Below are positions 38,701-53,700 of a DNA stretch of 64,000 nt, in pieces. Below the pieces are notes generated by a model. It ran no database searches. It saw only the letters and a program-made list of their open reading frames with translations, and was not told the DNA's origin. Numbering within the stretch: position 1 is the stretch's first letter; each line of letters opens with the position of its first letter. Source of the stretch: Pelecanus crispus (taxonomy: Eukaryota > Chordata > Aves > Pelecaniformes > Pelecanidae); contig NC_134643.1 in assembly GCF_030463565.1 (NCBI RefSeq), forward strand, positions 18,117,606 to 18,181,605, written 5' to 3'. A program made the position numbers and the translations under genes.

Positions 38701-41700
38701 AAAAATAAAAATTGGCACACTTGTGTTTGTATATTCTCCATTGGCTGTAGTTGCTCTTATTTGTTTTAATCAGCCTGTGCTTTTAAATGGGTGCAATCTC
38801 TAGTTGTGTGAACATGACCTAGCCTCAGATTGAGGATCTGTTGGCATTACTAATCACACCTTTTTTTTCTGGTTGAAAAGCATGGTCCCAGAGAAATTCA
38901 TGCAGCTTGTTTTCTTTGGTGCAGGCTGCAGTTAGGAAGCCTGCATAGAAACTCAGCCTTTTGTGGTGTTTTGGAGACCATTTATGTTTTCCAGCCTTTT
39001 AACGGATCTCTGGCATGAAGAGTGGTTCAGAAGCTGTAGGAAAGATAATTCCTCCCCTCTGTAAGTGGTCTTGATGTACTGGCTGTTTCAACATGACCTG
39101 GTTTTGGGATTGAGCTTCCTAGTGGGTGTGCAAGCATAAACAATGAATTCTGAGCTTCCTGGCCCAAATCTGTCTGAAGTGGCTAATTATAAACTGATTC
39201 ACAGGTGCAATAATGAGCTGTCATTAACCTGATGATTCGTAAAGGTCAGGTTCTTCATGGGGAAGGAGTAACAGGCAGATGGCAAGTAAGGCATTGCCAA
39301 AATAAACAAAACAAAAAACCACCAAGAAGGGCCAAAGCCAAACCATCATGTGCTCCTGATGGAGCCCCGTGAGGCTGCTATCCAGAACTGCTTCTTGATG
39401 AGATTCTTTGGATTTTTTTCCCCCAAGAAACATGGGGATTGATGACTCTGTGCTGCTTCTGAAAATATATCCTAGCATGTCAAAGGAAGACCCAGCCTGA
39501 AGGCTATGATGGTTGGCGGTAGCAGGATCCTTTCTTGGCTCTGTCACTGGAGCGGTTCAGGTGTGACACCTCCCAGTGCCTTCGCATGACTGGAACGGGT
39601 TGCGTAACTGGCTCCTGCCTGTGTGAACCTGCTTGTGAATGACTACCTCCTTTCTTCCAAAATGTGTCTTCAGCTTCAATGAAGCACGGTGGCAGTGACA
39701 GATTGAGGATGAAAGTGCCCACCTGTATGCTATAATTGTCTGATGTGCTGATAGAGGAAAACAAGACGCTGCTATGTAATAGTTTGTGCAAACTGGATCA
39801 CGTTAATTGCTGTCTGTCTTTAGAGAGGTAGAGCTGGAAATGGAGGAGATGCAAGGGTGTGGGGGAGAGAGTAACAGGAGGAGGAGGTTTTGGGTGGGGA
39901 ACCTGTGGTTTGTATAGAAACTGAGGAAAAATAGCACAGAAACCAAAGTTAAAGTTTAGCTAGAAAAAAGAAACTGGTGTAATTTCATGTGGCTTTTGAA
40001 AAGAAGAGTTGCTGCAAATATAGAAGCTGTGTGGAAAAGTCCTGAAGAGTTGTGAAAACAACTGGCTTTGAAAGCAGAAACCATTGGATTCAGCTGCTGC
40101 ACACTGATAGATGTCCAGTCACGATTTTAAATCAGTAAATTATTTCTGAATGTTCCTTTTGGAAATGAATGAGGATGTGGAAAGCTCATTAACTATGGGA
40201 AGTGCTTGGAAGGAAGGGAGGTAATTAGTTCTGTAGTTTCTCTATCATACTTGTTCAGACTGCACAAATTCATAATGGCCTTTTCCATGTGTGGACAGTA
40301 CAGCGAGATCTTCCCCTAATGTACTTTCTAGAGGGACATCAAGAGAGAGGACTATATCTCCATCTGTATTGCTGTAGTCTGCCCAGTACAGTGGGATCTC
40401 TCTTCCTGCTCTCCATTTGCTGACCAGGGAACCACTTGGTTCCCTTCCTGAGGAGCAAAAGATGAAGGGAACATTTGAAAGCACCTATATTGTCTGATAA
40501 ATGAGTGATAATGAAATTGCACGACCAACACATTTTGGTTTCAAGCAGTAATCTTTCAATCATACAACTCCCTGTCAAGTAAAGCTTGCTGCAGCTGGTG
40601 TTATGTTGTCAAAGCTGCTGCTTCATTAGAGAAATCTTTCTGTAGGATATCTACATGGATGGCTGAAGACTTTTGGACTGAAGCCTGAGGTGTTCTCAAG
40701 ACAGGTTGGCAGTTGGAGGCTGTGGATAGTGCAGATGTAATTTGAAGCCTTGTGCATGTGCAGAATGGCAAAAGCATTTGCGTTTTCCAAAATCTGTTCA
40801 CTTTTAATGGATGAGGATATTATTCTTAACTCGTTTTGAAAGATGAGACCAATGATGCCTGCTACTTGCCATATATTTATAGAACGTGTTTGTCTCAGTT
40901 TTTCAGACCATTATTTAAATTTTGCAAGTCTTTAAAAAGGTATTTTTAAAATTGGTTGGTATCTGTGCATTTCAAGAGCTTACAACATAACGTTTTAAAT
41001 AATTCTTGACACCCGTTCCTCTCATTGTGAAGAGGAGTGGTGTTTGACACTAGTAATGATGGCAGAATTGAAGGTTCATGCATTAAACTGTGGTTTTGTT
41101 CTAGTGTTGTGGTTATCAACTAGCGACACGGAATCCCTTTTAATTTATTACTGTGGGAAAAGTCAGGGCTCTGAAGAGTTTTCCTGGCAGGCATTGCAAT
41201 GAATATACAACACAAAGGCATCAGTAATGCAACAAATTTGATACTAAATTATTTAGTTGTAAGATGAAATTGAGCTGTCGGTAGCAGGAAATGGCTAAAC
41301 CATGTGTCTCCTTCCAGTGGATGGTATTTCCCTGGATCCTAAGTGCAATGTGCAATGAGTATTTTGAATCTTGCAAAAGGGCATAAGTTTCGTTTTCTCT
41401 TGTCGTGGTTGTATTATCTCAGCTATGGAAACCGTGGAGGTTCTGGTGCTCCCTTTACCTAAAAGGGAAAAAATTCTTTATCTGTAGCATTTCTCATTGT
41501 TTCCGTTTCCTTTGTAGGACGGAAGAGGTGCCTGCAGCTCAGCAACCTGCAAAGCCACAGACACAAGCCAACGGAGCAGGTAATCTTGGTCAGATCTCTA
41601 CTAGCAGTCTGATTCAGTTGGATTTTTTTTTTTACCCCTTTCATTTGATCTTTAGAAGATCAAACCTTGCTGAAAAACTCCTTAAGCAGGCTTCTGAAGA

Positions 41701-44700
41701 AGCCAAAAGTAAAAGACCATTTGAGCAGCTTCTTACCTCTCCGTACATGATTCTGCATTTGCTTTTTGTAGTTGACTTTGCACACCTGAGCAGGGAATTT
41801 ATTTTGTTTTGTAAAGCCTTTAGGAATGTAATGAAACCTGTTGCCTGACTTCATCATTCTTGCATGCCTTGCTGATCCTTGACTTACCAGAAAACAGGTG
41901 TAATACATAGAAAAAATGTTCTATTTTGTTCTCGACTGCAAAAGTTCTTTTATGCCATTAACTGTATTACTTCTTTCTTTTTTTAAAAGAAAAGACCTTC
42001 TGGGGAAGGAATAAGCTTAAGAGTTCCTCATTTTTTGGACACCTCTGCTGTCGTCTACATTTCTCAAGCTGCTGCTTATTATGAATTCAATAATATAGTG
42101 ATTTCCAAAAGAACTAAGGCAACAGGCAGATTCTCAATCTTTCAGTACACTTAAGGGGTGTGGGGAGGAAAGTTTGATTGAGACAACTTAGGCTTTTAAA
42201 TCTGCGGATTAAATTTGAAGTTGCTTCTCCTGTACTCCCATAATGTCAATACTTTCTGTTATGTGAACTACAACCTGCCATTTTTGTATGTTTTGTGTTC
42301 TCCAAATCTCTTTCTCGGTACTATCTGAAGTATTAGCATGTGGGAAGCTACTTTATATTTTTTTATTTTCAAACGTAAGTGTTGTCTCGGCTGCAAACTG
42401 CCACTAAATTCCTTGTTTTTCTAGGTATCGCTGCTATTTTTTATTAAATGGTTTGATTCTAACTTCTGAGCACCAGTAACTTTTTCTCACATGCTTAAAA
42501 GCACCATTTTGGCTGTTGTAGTTGACTGATTAATCTTTCACGCTTCTGTTTAATCATATCTTAATTTTATGGACTTCTGTACTAAGTTTGGTCCTGGAAT
42601 AGTTGTGAGCAGTGTCCTCTTAGTGACATTGCTGTATTGACCTACCTTTCCAAAGAACAGTCAGTCTATTCCTTCTAGACAGTGATTTTCTGAGTTACAG
42701 GTAAAGCAAAAGGTGATTGTTTTGTTCTCACCTGTGCTGCCTTAAGGCTTTTACCCTTATATTATTTCCATATACCCATGTATTTATGCTATATTTTTTC
42801 ACCGAAACTGACATACAGAAAGTGCGCATTGCTTCATTACTTTGCCATATAAGACTTTCCAGGCTTATATATGACTATATGTTCCATATATAGAAAGTGG
42901 CATATACAGCATAATTTCTGTAGCCTGGCTTTAGAAAAAAGAAAGTGCATGGTTTTTTTATATATATATGTATGTACGCACACACAAATGTGCACATACA
43001 CAATCTTTACAGCCTATAAATGGTTGGAAAGTGGTAGTAAAAATGCTTCTTGCAGAATCTTGCTTAAGTTTCCACCTCCCTTTCCTGTCAAATTCGCATG
43101 GCTGCAGGGTGGTTCTCCTGCTGTCTGTTCAGGAGTGTTTTGCTTTACACTTGCTTTTCTTGAGGTGACCCATCAGTACAATAGGAGCACTGGGATTAAC
43201 ATCAGTCTTTTGTTTACAGGAGCCTCTTAACCAGCAAATGTTTTTACAGTGCTTGCTAAAAATTCTTGTTTGTTAGGATGTTCAAATAATCTCTGTACTT
43301 CTGGTAATAAGATGCGTCCATGTGCCATACTTACAGCAAAGCAGGAGTCACCTTCAGTCTTATTTTGCCAGCTTAGCGCAGGGCTTCTGTGCAATGGTAG
43401 AAGTAAATTGCATAGCGAGTTTCCGTGAAGAGTGTTGGTGAAGGGCAGGAAAGCTGTACAAAGTCTGCTTCCCAATGAAGCATGGTGTGCGGGAACAGGG
43501 GCAGGCTTTGTATGAAGATTTCTTCTAGTATTATCCTGATGCTTGGTGCTTCTTTTTCGCAGATAAGCGTAGCCACACAGTCTGTTCAAGACTCCAGAAG
43601 TGGTTTTGTGACAAATTTGGGGAGTATGTTGAGGACTTCAGATTTCAGCCGGAAGAGAATACAGTGGAAACAGAAGAGCCACTTAGTGCTAGAAGGTAAA
43701 TCTCTGATGCGATTATGAGAAATTGTTGGCTTCTTTAGAAGTTGCTTTTTTTCTCTCTTTTCTTTTATTTACAACCTTTTACATGGTTTGAGCGAGTGTG
43801 TGTGTAACAAGTAATAAAACTGAAGGTACAGAACCATCTCAAAAGGTTTGTGAATGCTTTGGCCAAAACATGAAATTAGAAGTTTATCTGCTGTCTGAGG
43901 TAGAATAAGAGTTATATTATTTACCACGCTTCCATTATATGCCCCTTGAAAACTGTGGACAAAGTCTTAATTAGGCTGGAGAGCTTTTACATTTCAGTTT
44001 TTGATCTGATGCGAGGTAGGCTGTATTAGTTACTAGAAATACGTTTCATAACAGGCAAGAGTGAAGCTTTATACACAAGCATCTAATTTATAGCTGTGAG
44101 CAGTATTTCAGGGACCAAATGTGTACTACTTGCCTATTTAACAAGTTGCTTTTATCCATTATTTTTCAGGTTGACTGAAAATATGAGAAGATTAAGTAAG
44201 TACTTAGCAGTGTTTTATTTTCTGGAAGTAAAAATAGTTCTTAGCAACCCTGTTGGAAGGATTGCTGCGTTTTAAAATACAGTGTTTTGAAATAGTTCTG
44301 CCAGTTCATGAGCAGAAATTATTCTGAAATACTGAATTAGTGTTTGGAGTGCAAAGTAATTTAGAGGAGCAGTAGTAGAAGCTTGCCTTTAATCTCAAAT
44401 TACATAGGGTATCTCCTGAACTAAAAATAGAATGTTAATTAAAAGGTGTAAACATGTAATGAATGAGAACAGAGTATTTGTCCAATGGCAAATGTAATAG
44501 TGTTCATACACTTATGCCTGAGCAGCAGCTCAGTTCATTTGCTAGTCTATTAGCTTATGCTTTCCAAGAAAGAGGGGTTGGACTATGTGTACCCTGGGAG
44601 TGTGTTGCATTTCTTTCTCTTGGATAGCTGATAAATTATTTTGGAAGGTGGAGGATACAAGATGGCAGGTAAAACAAAGTAGTTAAGCCCTCCAAAAGTT

Positions 44701-47700
44701 CTGTGCAGCCAAGAATTGCTAGCCTGAAAAAAAAAATGGTTTATGTGTGCTCCAAATTGGTGAATTATTTTAGGGGGGAAGGTGAAGTTGAAATAAGGGT
44801 CTGTAATCTCCATGTAAGGTCAGTTTTGTTCTCCTTATTCTAATACTGGTATTCATCTAGTTTCATTTGGGAGAATACTTGTGACCTGTTCTCTGTGGTG
44901 GATGTGCATTGCCTTCAGAATAGCTTTAAAAAAAGCAGTATTAAGCTTAAGCTTTTAGTGGTTTTTAACTTCCACTAGGCAAGCCACAAAATGTAGATCC
45001 CTGTTGCCCAGGGGTACTTGATGACCACCTGGAGCTCCCGAGACCCTTGGTTGCTCTTAAGGCCCCTTTTGTCACCAGCAGTTTCCAGATGTTGACCTTC
45101 CCTGCAGGTTCGGTGTAGGATGGTGGAGCAGCACTTGAGTCCATGACCTCCTCCAGTGCCTTGAGGATGCCCTTCCACTTACTTCATCTGCTGCTTTGGT
45201 TGTACCACTGATGCTCGGAAATCTAGCCGTAGTTGTTTAATTACTTCCCATAGGGAATGTATCAAGGACAGCTGAATTTCAAGCCAAACAAACTAGGACA
45301 GCAAGTCACAGGCTGTCTTGAGGAAAGCTTTCAAAGTTGTGAGCTGTACTGCAAACAAGGGCGGGTACTCCTGGGGCCCCCTGCGCAAGAGGAGTCTTCA
45401 GTCTTCTCAGCAGGGAAGGCAAAACCGGTGTCTTCCAGCAGAAAGAGCAAAGGTCTTGCAGCAGCCCTCCTGTTTTCTTGTGTCCCCTAGCTAGTTTGCC
45501 CAAGTGGTAAATGCTTAGAGGAATAGAAAAGGGTAAAGGACAAGCGTTTTTTAGGGAGCTGAGGAAGAGCTCCTCTTCCTGTCTCTGGCTGGCTGTGGGC
45601 ATCTGTGGGTGGGAGCGACGCCTCTCCCAGCACGGGTTTGTCTCCTCTGCAGTGACAGCGAGAGCAGAGCTCTGCAGGGGTGGGAGATGAACATCTTCAG
45701 GCAGAGAAGTCCTGTGTCTCTTGGCTTAGGAAGAGTAAGCAGCAAAGTGCTACCAATGGATAGACTCCTGCAGAAATGTAGCCAAGAGCGATCTAGCCTG
45801 GTTTTAAGCTAGCTTGGTCAAGCAGCAGCGAGTTGTTCTTCGGTGGCTTGGAGTGCAGTCAGGCTGATTTACCTTGTTTTACGGTGGAATGAGCTGACCT
45901 GTGCGGAGGTCTTCGGGGGTTAGTATGAACAAGGCTCAGAACAGACTGCTATCAGCATTCAGGGTACCTTTGTAAAGGATACTGATTTTTTTTTTTTTTT
46001 TTTGGTCTATACTGAAGAGTTTAGACATAACCTTTGTCTTGAATAATATTAGTTTTTGAAATGCATTCCTTAACTGATTGTTCAGTTACATCGATGGATT
46101 TCGTTTTTCGTTTTTCTTAATTTGGATATGCCTCTTTATCATTACGTCTCGAATTTTCCTATTAATTTTCTAATTTGGTTGTTTGTCATTTACAAGTTAT
46201 TTAACCACTGCCAGCTAATTCTAACAGTTGTGGTTTTTCTCTGCTTCTGTTTAGAGAGAGGTGCCAAACCTGTTACTAATTTTGTGAAGAATCTTTCTGC
46301 CTTATCAGACTGGTATTCTATCTACACTTCTGCTATTGCCTTTATTGTAAGTTATCCTATTCCTCCAGGAGACGTAAGAACTTTTAGAACGTATTATTTA
46401 CTGAAATTCATTGAAACTGAATATCTGAGTAGGGGTTGTGCTACATTTTAAGTCAAATCAAATAGTGTAATTTCATTTAACACAAAATACCAGTAGTTGG
46501 CACTTCAGTTATATTTCAAAGCTGCTTAAATTATGTATTCTGGGTTTATTGTAGCATAGTTTTGTAACTGTTAAAGTAACTTACAACAATCTGGGCATTG
46601 TTCTCTCATTTCTTGTTCCTGTCTCCCAGTCCTGTAATTTGACGGTTACTTCAGCCTCTGCAAGATGTCTTGATGTCTAGGGTTGAAATGCTGATAGCGG
46701 CTATGTTTGATAAGAAGCTATCGTTCACCATCAGTGCTCTTTGCCATTTGTTAGGATCATACTTACTGATGAGAGACAAAATGCCTTGAGTATCACTTAA
46801 TGTGCAGACATGGGGCCTGTGAGCTAAATTCGAGCATTTCCATGCTATGTAAGGAGGTGTGCATGCCACAAAGTGACATAACTATTTAGTGAAGTTTAGA
46901 TTTGTTCTCCTTCTAAATATTAGTTAAATGATTTAAATTGTTTTGGTCATGGTGTATGTGAAATATTTTGATACTGGAGGAAATTATTACTGGTAGCTGC
47001 AGCTGAATGAACCTCTTTGGTGAAAATGTCACACAACTTTTCATTAAATGATCCCTCCCTATAAGTTATAGAGCCCTATTTAATGCTGCTTTGCATGGCA
47101 CAGCTGAAGGAATTTTGAGGAGGAGACTTTCCCCTCCTGGTGCCCTGTGTCTGTCCCTTCTCCTAATCTACTGATTTTTCTCTCACCTCTCCCGACAAAC
47201 CTATTCTTTCAGATAAAAGCTGAAAGAAGAAACTTCAGCTGAGAAAGCTCTGGGACCTCAGAGCCAGAGTGATGCTTCATTTTTTGGGGTTATCAGTAAA
47301 AAACCTAACGTCTCTCGGCAGGGAGGCTGGAGTCTCTGTATTTCCAGAAGCTGGGAAAGGGACAGAATACCTTTTGAAGTACTCTGTGTTTGTACTTGTT
47401 AGTTAAATAAAACCTGTTTTCCTGCAATCATTTTAAGCTTGGTAAAAATATGGGGTTTAATTGACCTGAAATAATAGAGCGAGAGTTTATCCTGTTGCCC
47501 TGTATGGGGCTAATTGTTATAACTCTTCTACTATATCATTGCTTCAATTGCCCTAGGTGACATTAGACCATATCATGGTCACGTAGCAGATTCACAGACT
47601 TTAGGGTTTACTTTTTCTTTTTCCTACCCCTTCCTGTAATTGCAGTGTTGGAAATACTCAATACTCTCTCTCAAGCAGCTGAGAACTATTTAAATGTCAT

Positions 47701-50700
47701 CTCTGGAGATTTGGTTCAATCTTAGTTTCCATTTTAGATTCATGAATGCAGTGCTGTTAGTCATGGTGTGGCTGAAATTTATTAATTTTTGTATTTGAAT
47801 TGCATGATTCTGAACCTAATAGTACAGTGGGAAAGTGTGTTTCATGCAACTCACTGTACCCCAGTTTATAATCCACATCTCTCTTTTTTCTTTTTTTTGT
47901 TTTTTCCTCCTTAATCTGCAGATTTACATGAATGCTGTGTGGCATGGCTGGGCCATTCCTATGTTCTTATTTTTAGCCATTTTGAGGTTGTCCCTAAATT
48001 ACCTCATAGCCAGGTATTTACTTAAATACTAGATTATTCTTTTGTAACGCTTTGCTTGAAAGATGTTTTATTATTCTTGCATTGAGTTGTAAACTGTTAC
48101 TTTCTCTGACGTTGTGAGTTAAGTCCAGCAAAGTGAAATTCAAACTCTAATATCCTTAATTTTATTGCTCAGTTTCTATAATTTTTTACTGTTCTAAGGA
48201 ATTATCCTCATATCCTGTGACTTGGGTCATCATAAATGATGCTGCATGTTCTCAAACAAATCCTTCAGCATGTTAAAATTTAAAAAAAAAAAATCTGCAG
48301 CATTCAGAGTAGTTGGAGAACGTCATCTTAAATATTGAAGTCTGCCGCTTTTCCGTGGAGAGAATTTTCACCTAGGCCTAAAATTGTAGTCTTGCCTTTT
48401 TCAGTAGCTCTTGGCATACTTTACCCAAAGTATCTTCCATTTGTAAATTCAGTCTCTATTAAAAATTAAGAGGTTTTTTTAAAATGTACATTTTCTGTAC
48501 TGAGAGGATCTTTTTAAAATGCTATTTCAGGCTGATGGTGTTTTCCCCCTTAAAATGGTGGAGAGGACCTTAATGTGCATATTTTAAGATAATTTTCTGC
48601 CTTCTTAATTGATACTTACTGTCTGACTCTGTGCACACAGTTCACTCTTGTTGTAAAACCCACAAGCAGTGATTCTGTGTAGTATCTACCTAGCTAATTT
48701 TTTTTTTTTTAAATGTATATACCTTTAAAGCTCTCTGTGGTTGGTCACTTGTGCTTTGGTTATGTTGAGGATTATTTTATTATTTTTAAGCCATAGTGCT
48801 TATTGCAGAAAACTACTTTTTAACCTTTTGCAAATAATCCGTGTTGGCAGGTGGAGAAGAAGTACTTGCTCTCTTTAACTATTTCCATAACTTCTAGGGG
48901 TTGGAGAATACAGTGGAGCATTGTGCCTGAAGTTTCCGAACCCATGGTAAGTCTTTGATCGGTTTGACCTGTATGCGTACACTAAAGGTTGCACCTTTAA
49001 AACATTCCTCTGCATTTATGTGGGTAGTTGTGAAAGGAAGGAAGAACGAGGTGCAAATAAAGACACTACAACTTTTTTATTTCTCTTTCAATTTAGAATT
49101 CTTCTCTAACAGCACTTTTAGGTTTGGGTGTTGCACCCTAAAACATTCCAAACTTGAATCACGTTTCTGGAATCAGTGTTAATATGCCAGCTTGGGACAA
49201 GTTAGACCCTGTGGGATCTTCAAGAAGCCTTGCATTCTGTTTTCTTTGTAACATTTTGAAATTAATGTTTGCATACCCTGCTTTAAGCAGGAAGGATTTT
49301 AAATGTTACTGTACAATGGAACTCTTTGAATTTCAAACCTTTCACTAAGACTTAGTGAGGCCTTGCTTCCAGGATAATTTTGTTACTCTTAAAATGCCAA
49401 TAATCTATTTAAATAAATAAATTAAAATTATCTAGATGTAGAACTTCTAAAAAAAAAAATGACGTTTCTATGCTAGACCAGAAATAGGTCAGTTTAAACA
49501 TGTGGTCACAGACTGAAAATCATTGTAACCGTGCTGCTCCAAAGACTTACTGTGTCTTTCACAGCCTCCTATTAATATGTTTGCATATACCATGAAGGAA
49601 GAGCATAAAGAACTAAAGATAACCAGCAATGAAAGACATAAGCAGTAAATCTGAAACAAGGGAGGAATTTGGTAAATTTAGAGACTGTTTAAAGGGAGAG
49701 GACTATTGCCACGAATGTTGAGGGGTTGCCCTGTCATGGGGTGTTTTGTAAAATACCAGTTTTATCTGAGTTGAAAATTAATGGATTGTCTCTTTCTTGC
49801 CCAAGGAACCCCCCAAAGAGGACCTGACCGTGTCTGAAAAGTTTCAGCTTGTTCTAGACGTGGCTCAGAAGGCGCAGGTACTGTGCTGCTCTTGGACCTC
49901 TCTGGCTGCTTCCTTAGAAACAAGGAGGTTCATAGCCCAAGTGGTCAAAGGGCATTGTTATACAGCATGTGAAAACAAACACTCAAACAAGCAATACTTT
50001 TCTTGAATAGGGGTTTTTGCCTACGAGCAATAGAGATCTCAGTAAGATTCCTGGAGCTTCTGAAATGGCACAATGCTTCAGAGAACTGGTTGAGGTTCTC
50101 CAGTCACAGCTCTGAGTGAGGTCTGGAGGGGAACAGAAGGAGCTTCTGACAGTTTTTCCCCACATGAGCTTCTGATAATGTAGATCCAGGTGGCAACTCT
50201 TACCAATGTAAGTGTGGATCCATATCCCAAATCTGCTAGTCGCAGAGCTGGTGTAGGAGACCCTATGCCTTCAAGATCTAGCTGAAGGCTACTGTCTGTT
50301 TAGCTGTGTTAATTCAGCAGTTGTACAGCATCTCTAAAATAGCCTGTTTTAAACACCACCACCACCCCCGCCTCAGCCCTGAAATCTGCTGCTTGTGTGG
50401 GAGAGGGTGAAGGAAGGTTTTCTCCCAGCTCCATTGGTTTGATGAGCTACCCTAGCAGCTGAGTGACTCCACCATCCAGTTGAGCTGCAGCCTTGTGCCA
50501 TATCTAACAATGTGCCATAGCTAAAGTAGCTTACCTTTCTCTTGCCACTCGCGTATGCTCATCTCCTTCCTTCTGGTGGTGGTACATATGTTTGTATGAA
50601 CACCTTTGGAAATTTATTGGGAAGATGAAATTTACAGGTGCTGTGACAGCAGGGATTGGTCAGAGAAGATAGCTGAATAACCCTCTTAGTCCTGAGCAGG

Positions 50701-53700
50701 GGTCAGTTTGCATCACCAATTGTTGGAATTACATGGAATCTAGTAACTCCAAGGGTGTGTTATAAAAACCTGATAGTGGTGTGTTTCCAAAGAAGTTAAC
50801 AGTCCAACAATTGATGAACTCGGTAACCATTTCCTGAAATATCAGTGCTCGAAAAGTGTGAAGAAGCTTCCTGTTTTGTTACCTACTGACAGAAGCTCTT
50901 AACTTTTAGATTGACAGCTTAATTTAAAATTTTTGCAGCGATGTAAACACTTTCCAGTCGTGACAGTGGGGTCAAATAGCTTCTTCACTTCTAACAATCA
51001 ATCAGGAGTTACAGAACAAGGTGTTAAATAAGGTGGAAGTCATTGAGTATTGCTATGCTGTTCTGTATTTACTCAGTTATGAAGTACGTAAACAGCTAAA
51101 AATGAGTTATAAAAAGTCACTTCTGAGAGTTGCTTATTATCAACAGAGTAAGATAACTCTGTTGGTTTCTATTATGTGGACAGAACTCCAAAATTATGCA
51201 GGACTTGGTTTTAATTCTCTTGCTTCTTATGCAGAACCTTTTTGGCAAGATGGCAGACATACTGGAAAAAATTAAGAAGTAAGTTACCTGACATGAGTCT
51301 TTTTTCTTCTTAAAACAAGACTTGACCAATGTCTGGAACACTAGTAATAAAATGTTGTTTCTTTTTTTGTTTTCAGCTTGTTCATGTGGGTCCAGCCAGA
51401 AATAACACAGAAGCTCTACATTACTCTATGGGCAGCTTTTATTGCATCCTGCTTTTTGCCCTACAGGATTATTGGGCTTGCAATGGGTAAACACAATAAA
51501 TAATTGACCTGTTACAGTCTAGACTTAGTGCGTTACAACTTAATGTGATCTTCAGAGGGAGAATTTTAGATCTTAAGAAAGGAAACCCTGCATGAATAAG
51601 CAATGCAGTGTTTTAAAGCATTTTCATTGTGCTTGGCATTGTTTGTCATATGCATTTTGAAAAACATTGCTGAATACATAATGTAATAGAAAAAGACTTG
51701 GTTAATGCATTCACTTCTTGAAGAGGGGAAGTTTATGTTGAGCTGTTAGCAGAGGTCTTCAAACTGTCAGCTATAAGGCTTCCAGGAAGTGCTATATTTT
51801 GGGGTTTTTTTTGCTCACACATCCTTGCAAATGAAAAATGTGGGACCAAATGAAAAATGTGGGACCATATAAAAGGCACAAAGATGACAGGGTTGGAAAA
51901 AAATGAAAGGGTTAATGGGACTACTTGTAAAACTTGGAGGGTAGGCTGGGCAAAGTGAACAGATTACTGTGGGTGAAGTTGCAGATAATTAAACTCTCAA
52001 CTGGGAATTGGGAAAAGAGGGTTCTCGCTACAGCATGAGACTGTCTTTTCTCTAAGATATGAAGCCACGTCCTGTGAACCAAGAATTCCCTATTTTTTTT
52101 TTTCATTAAAGTAATGATATGATCAAATGAGTTACTTTTAGTGGCACTGAACTTCAAACTGTGTTAGTTTGAACATAAATGTAGGTTTGCTTGACATGAC
52201 AATTGAATTAGATGCGTGAGGAATTATTTTTTTACTCTGACTCTTAGAAAGAGACCTGAATTGCATTCAGTAAAGTTTTGAGGGATTATTCCAAGCCCTT
52301 TTTAATCTGGCAGAATGCAAGGAAATATCTTGTACAAACTGGAAGATAGATTTTAACGTAGTACATGAGAGCCCTCTGTTGCCATTTAAATTCTTGCAAG
52401 GAGCTGCACAGTTTAGTGCTCTGGTGTGTTTTCTGTTTTCATGTTTTCAGAATGCTTCTGGTAATAAGGAATGTATGTTTGAATTATTTTAACATTCTTC
52501 TGCAAAATAAGAAGCTACCTAAGTGGTTTAAAAGAACTGGGGATGGGGAGGAAGGAATCTGGGCAGGGGAGGAAAAGAAAAATAATTTCCTGCCTTTGGA
52601 AGAAGAATCAAAGTATTAAAACCAAGAGAATGGTTTAGCACTATGACTGAAGATACTTACAGAATCTGGTTTCATTCACTAATTTGTTAAAACATGATCA
52701 AAACAGTGATGTTCTTAATGACCTTTCAACATGCATACTAGAGTGACCTTTTTTTCAGGACTTTATGCTGGAATCAAGTTTTTCCTTATTGATTTTATCT
52801 TCAAACGATGCCCCAGACTAAGAGCTAAGTATGATACTCCTTATATCATCTGGACAAGTCTCCCGACAGATCCTCAGCTGAAAGAAAGGTCTAATGCTAC
52901 AGTATCAAGGCGGGTAAGGCTAATAAATCTTTTTGTCCCTCTGTTCCCAACATCTGAAAATCAGATCCCTTTCTCCCTTCCCCTTTTCCCCAGTGACTAG
53001 AGCACATTAAAGGCGAGGTTAATTAAATCCTAACAGTCAACGTTAGTTCTTTTTTTTTTTATTACTTTCAAGATCCACAGAGTTGGAAATTGTATGAAGC
53101 TAAACGCACAAAAATAACACCATCCATATTCATATCAATTTCTGTAACATACATTCAGTGTGATTTTATTGTCAAAATTTAGTCTTTTTGTATTCCCTTT
53201 CTCTGTTCTCAGGCATTCTTTCTTAGTGGAAATTCAGCTGCTTGTGTAGATTGAAGAACAGCTAGTTAAAAAAAAAGGCTTGAGTATAATATTCAGCTTA
53301 CTAGTGGGATAAGCATTAACAGAGGTAATAGAGTAGTTTACAGATTTGGGCATTATGTCTTATGGTTATTTGCATTATATGACCTTTTAGCATAGTGGTG
53401 ATAAATGACTTTTTCATCACGTTGGTACTCCAACAGTATATTTTTCTTTTGTTAAAATCTCATAGTTAAATCTTTAAGTATTGTGTTTTGTGCGCCTTTG
53501 CAAATTGTTTTGTGGCCTCACAAGATAACTTTAAAGCAAGTCATGCTTTTCCATATCCTGAATTTGTCAATGTTTATTAGTTTAAAAAAAAAAGTTGTAA
53601 TAAGACTTCAGTCTAATCCCATTTTAGCATTTGCTTAATGCCTCTTATCACAATACCTAATTGCATTCATGGAGTATCTGAGTACTGTCAAAAGCTCCCT

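Larger units (their letters stand above)
29855..41517 (+). other. GRAMD4: GRAMD4 intron (11.7 kb) loaded with CR1
   Basis: This intron has a GTAAGA donor and a TTTGTAG acceptor. The first third is dominated by CR1: a long + strand copy (about 30280-34126), a minus-strand 3' end (34432-34844) and a probable older copy (about 34850-35400). From about 35.4 kb to 41.5 kb I see AT-rich unique sequence with only chance-length open frames, the longest being 140 codons on the minus strand at 35829-36251. Confidence 0.8.
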
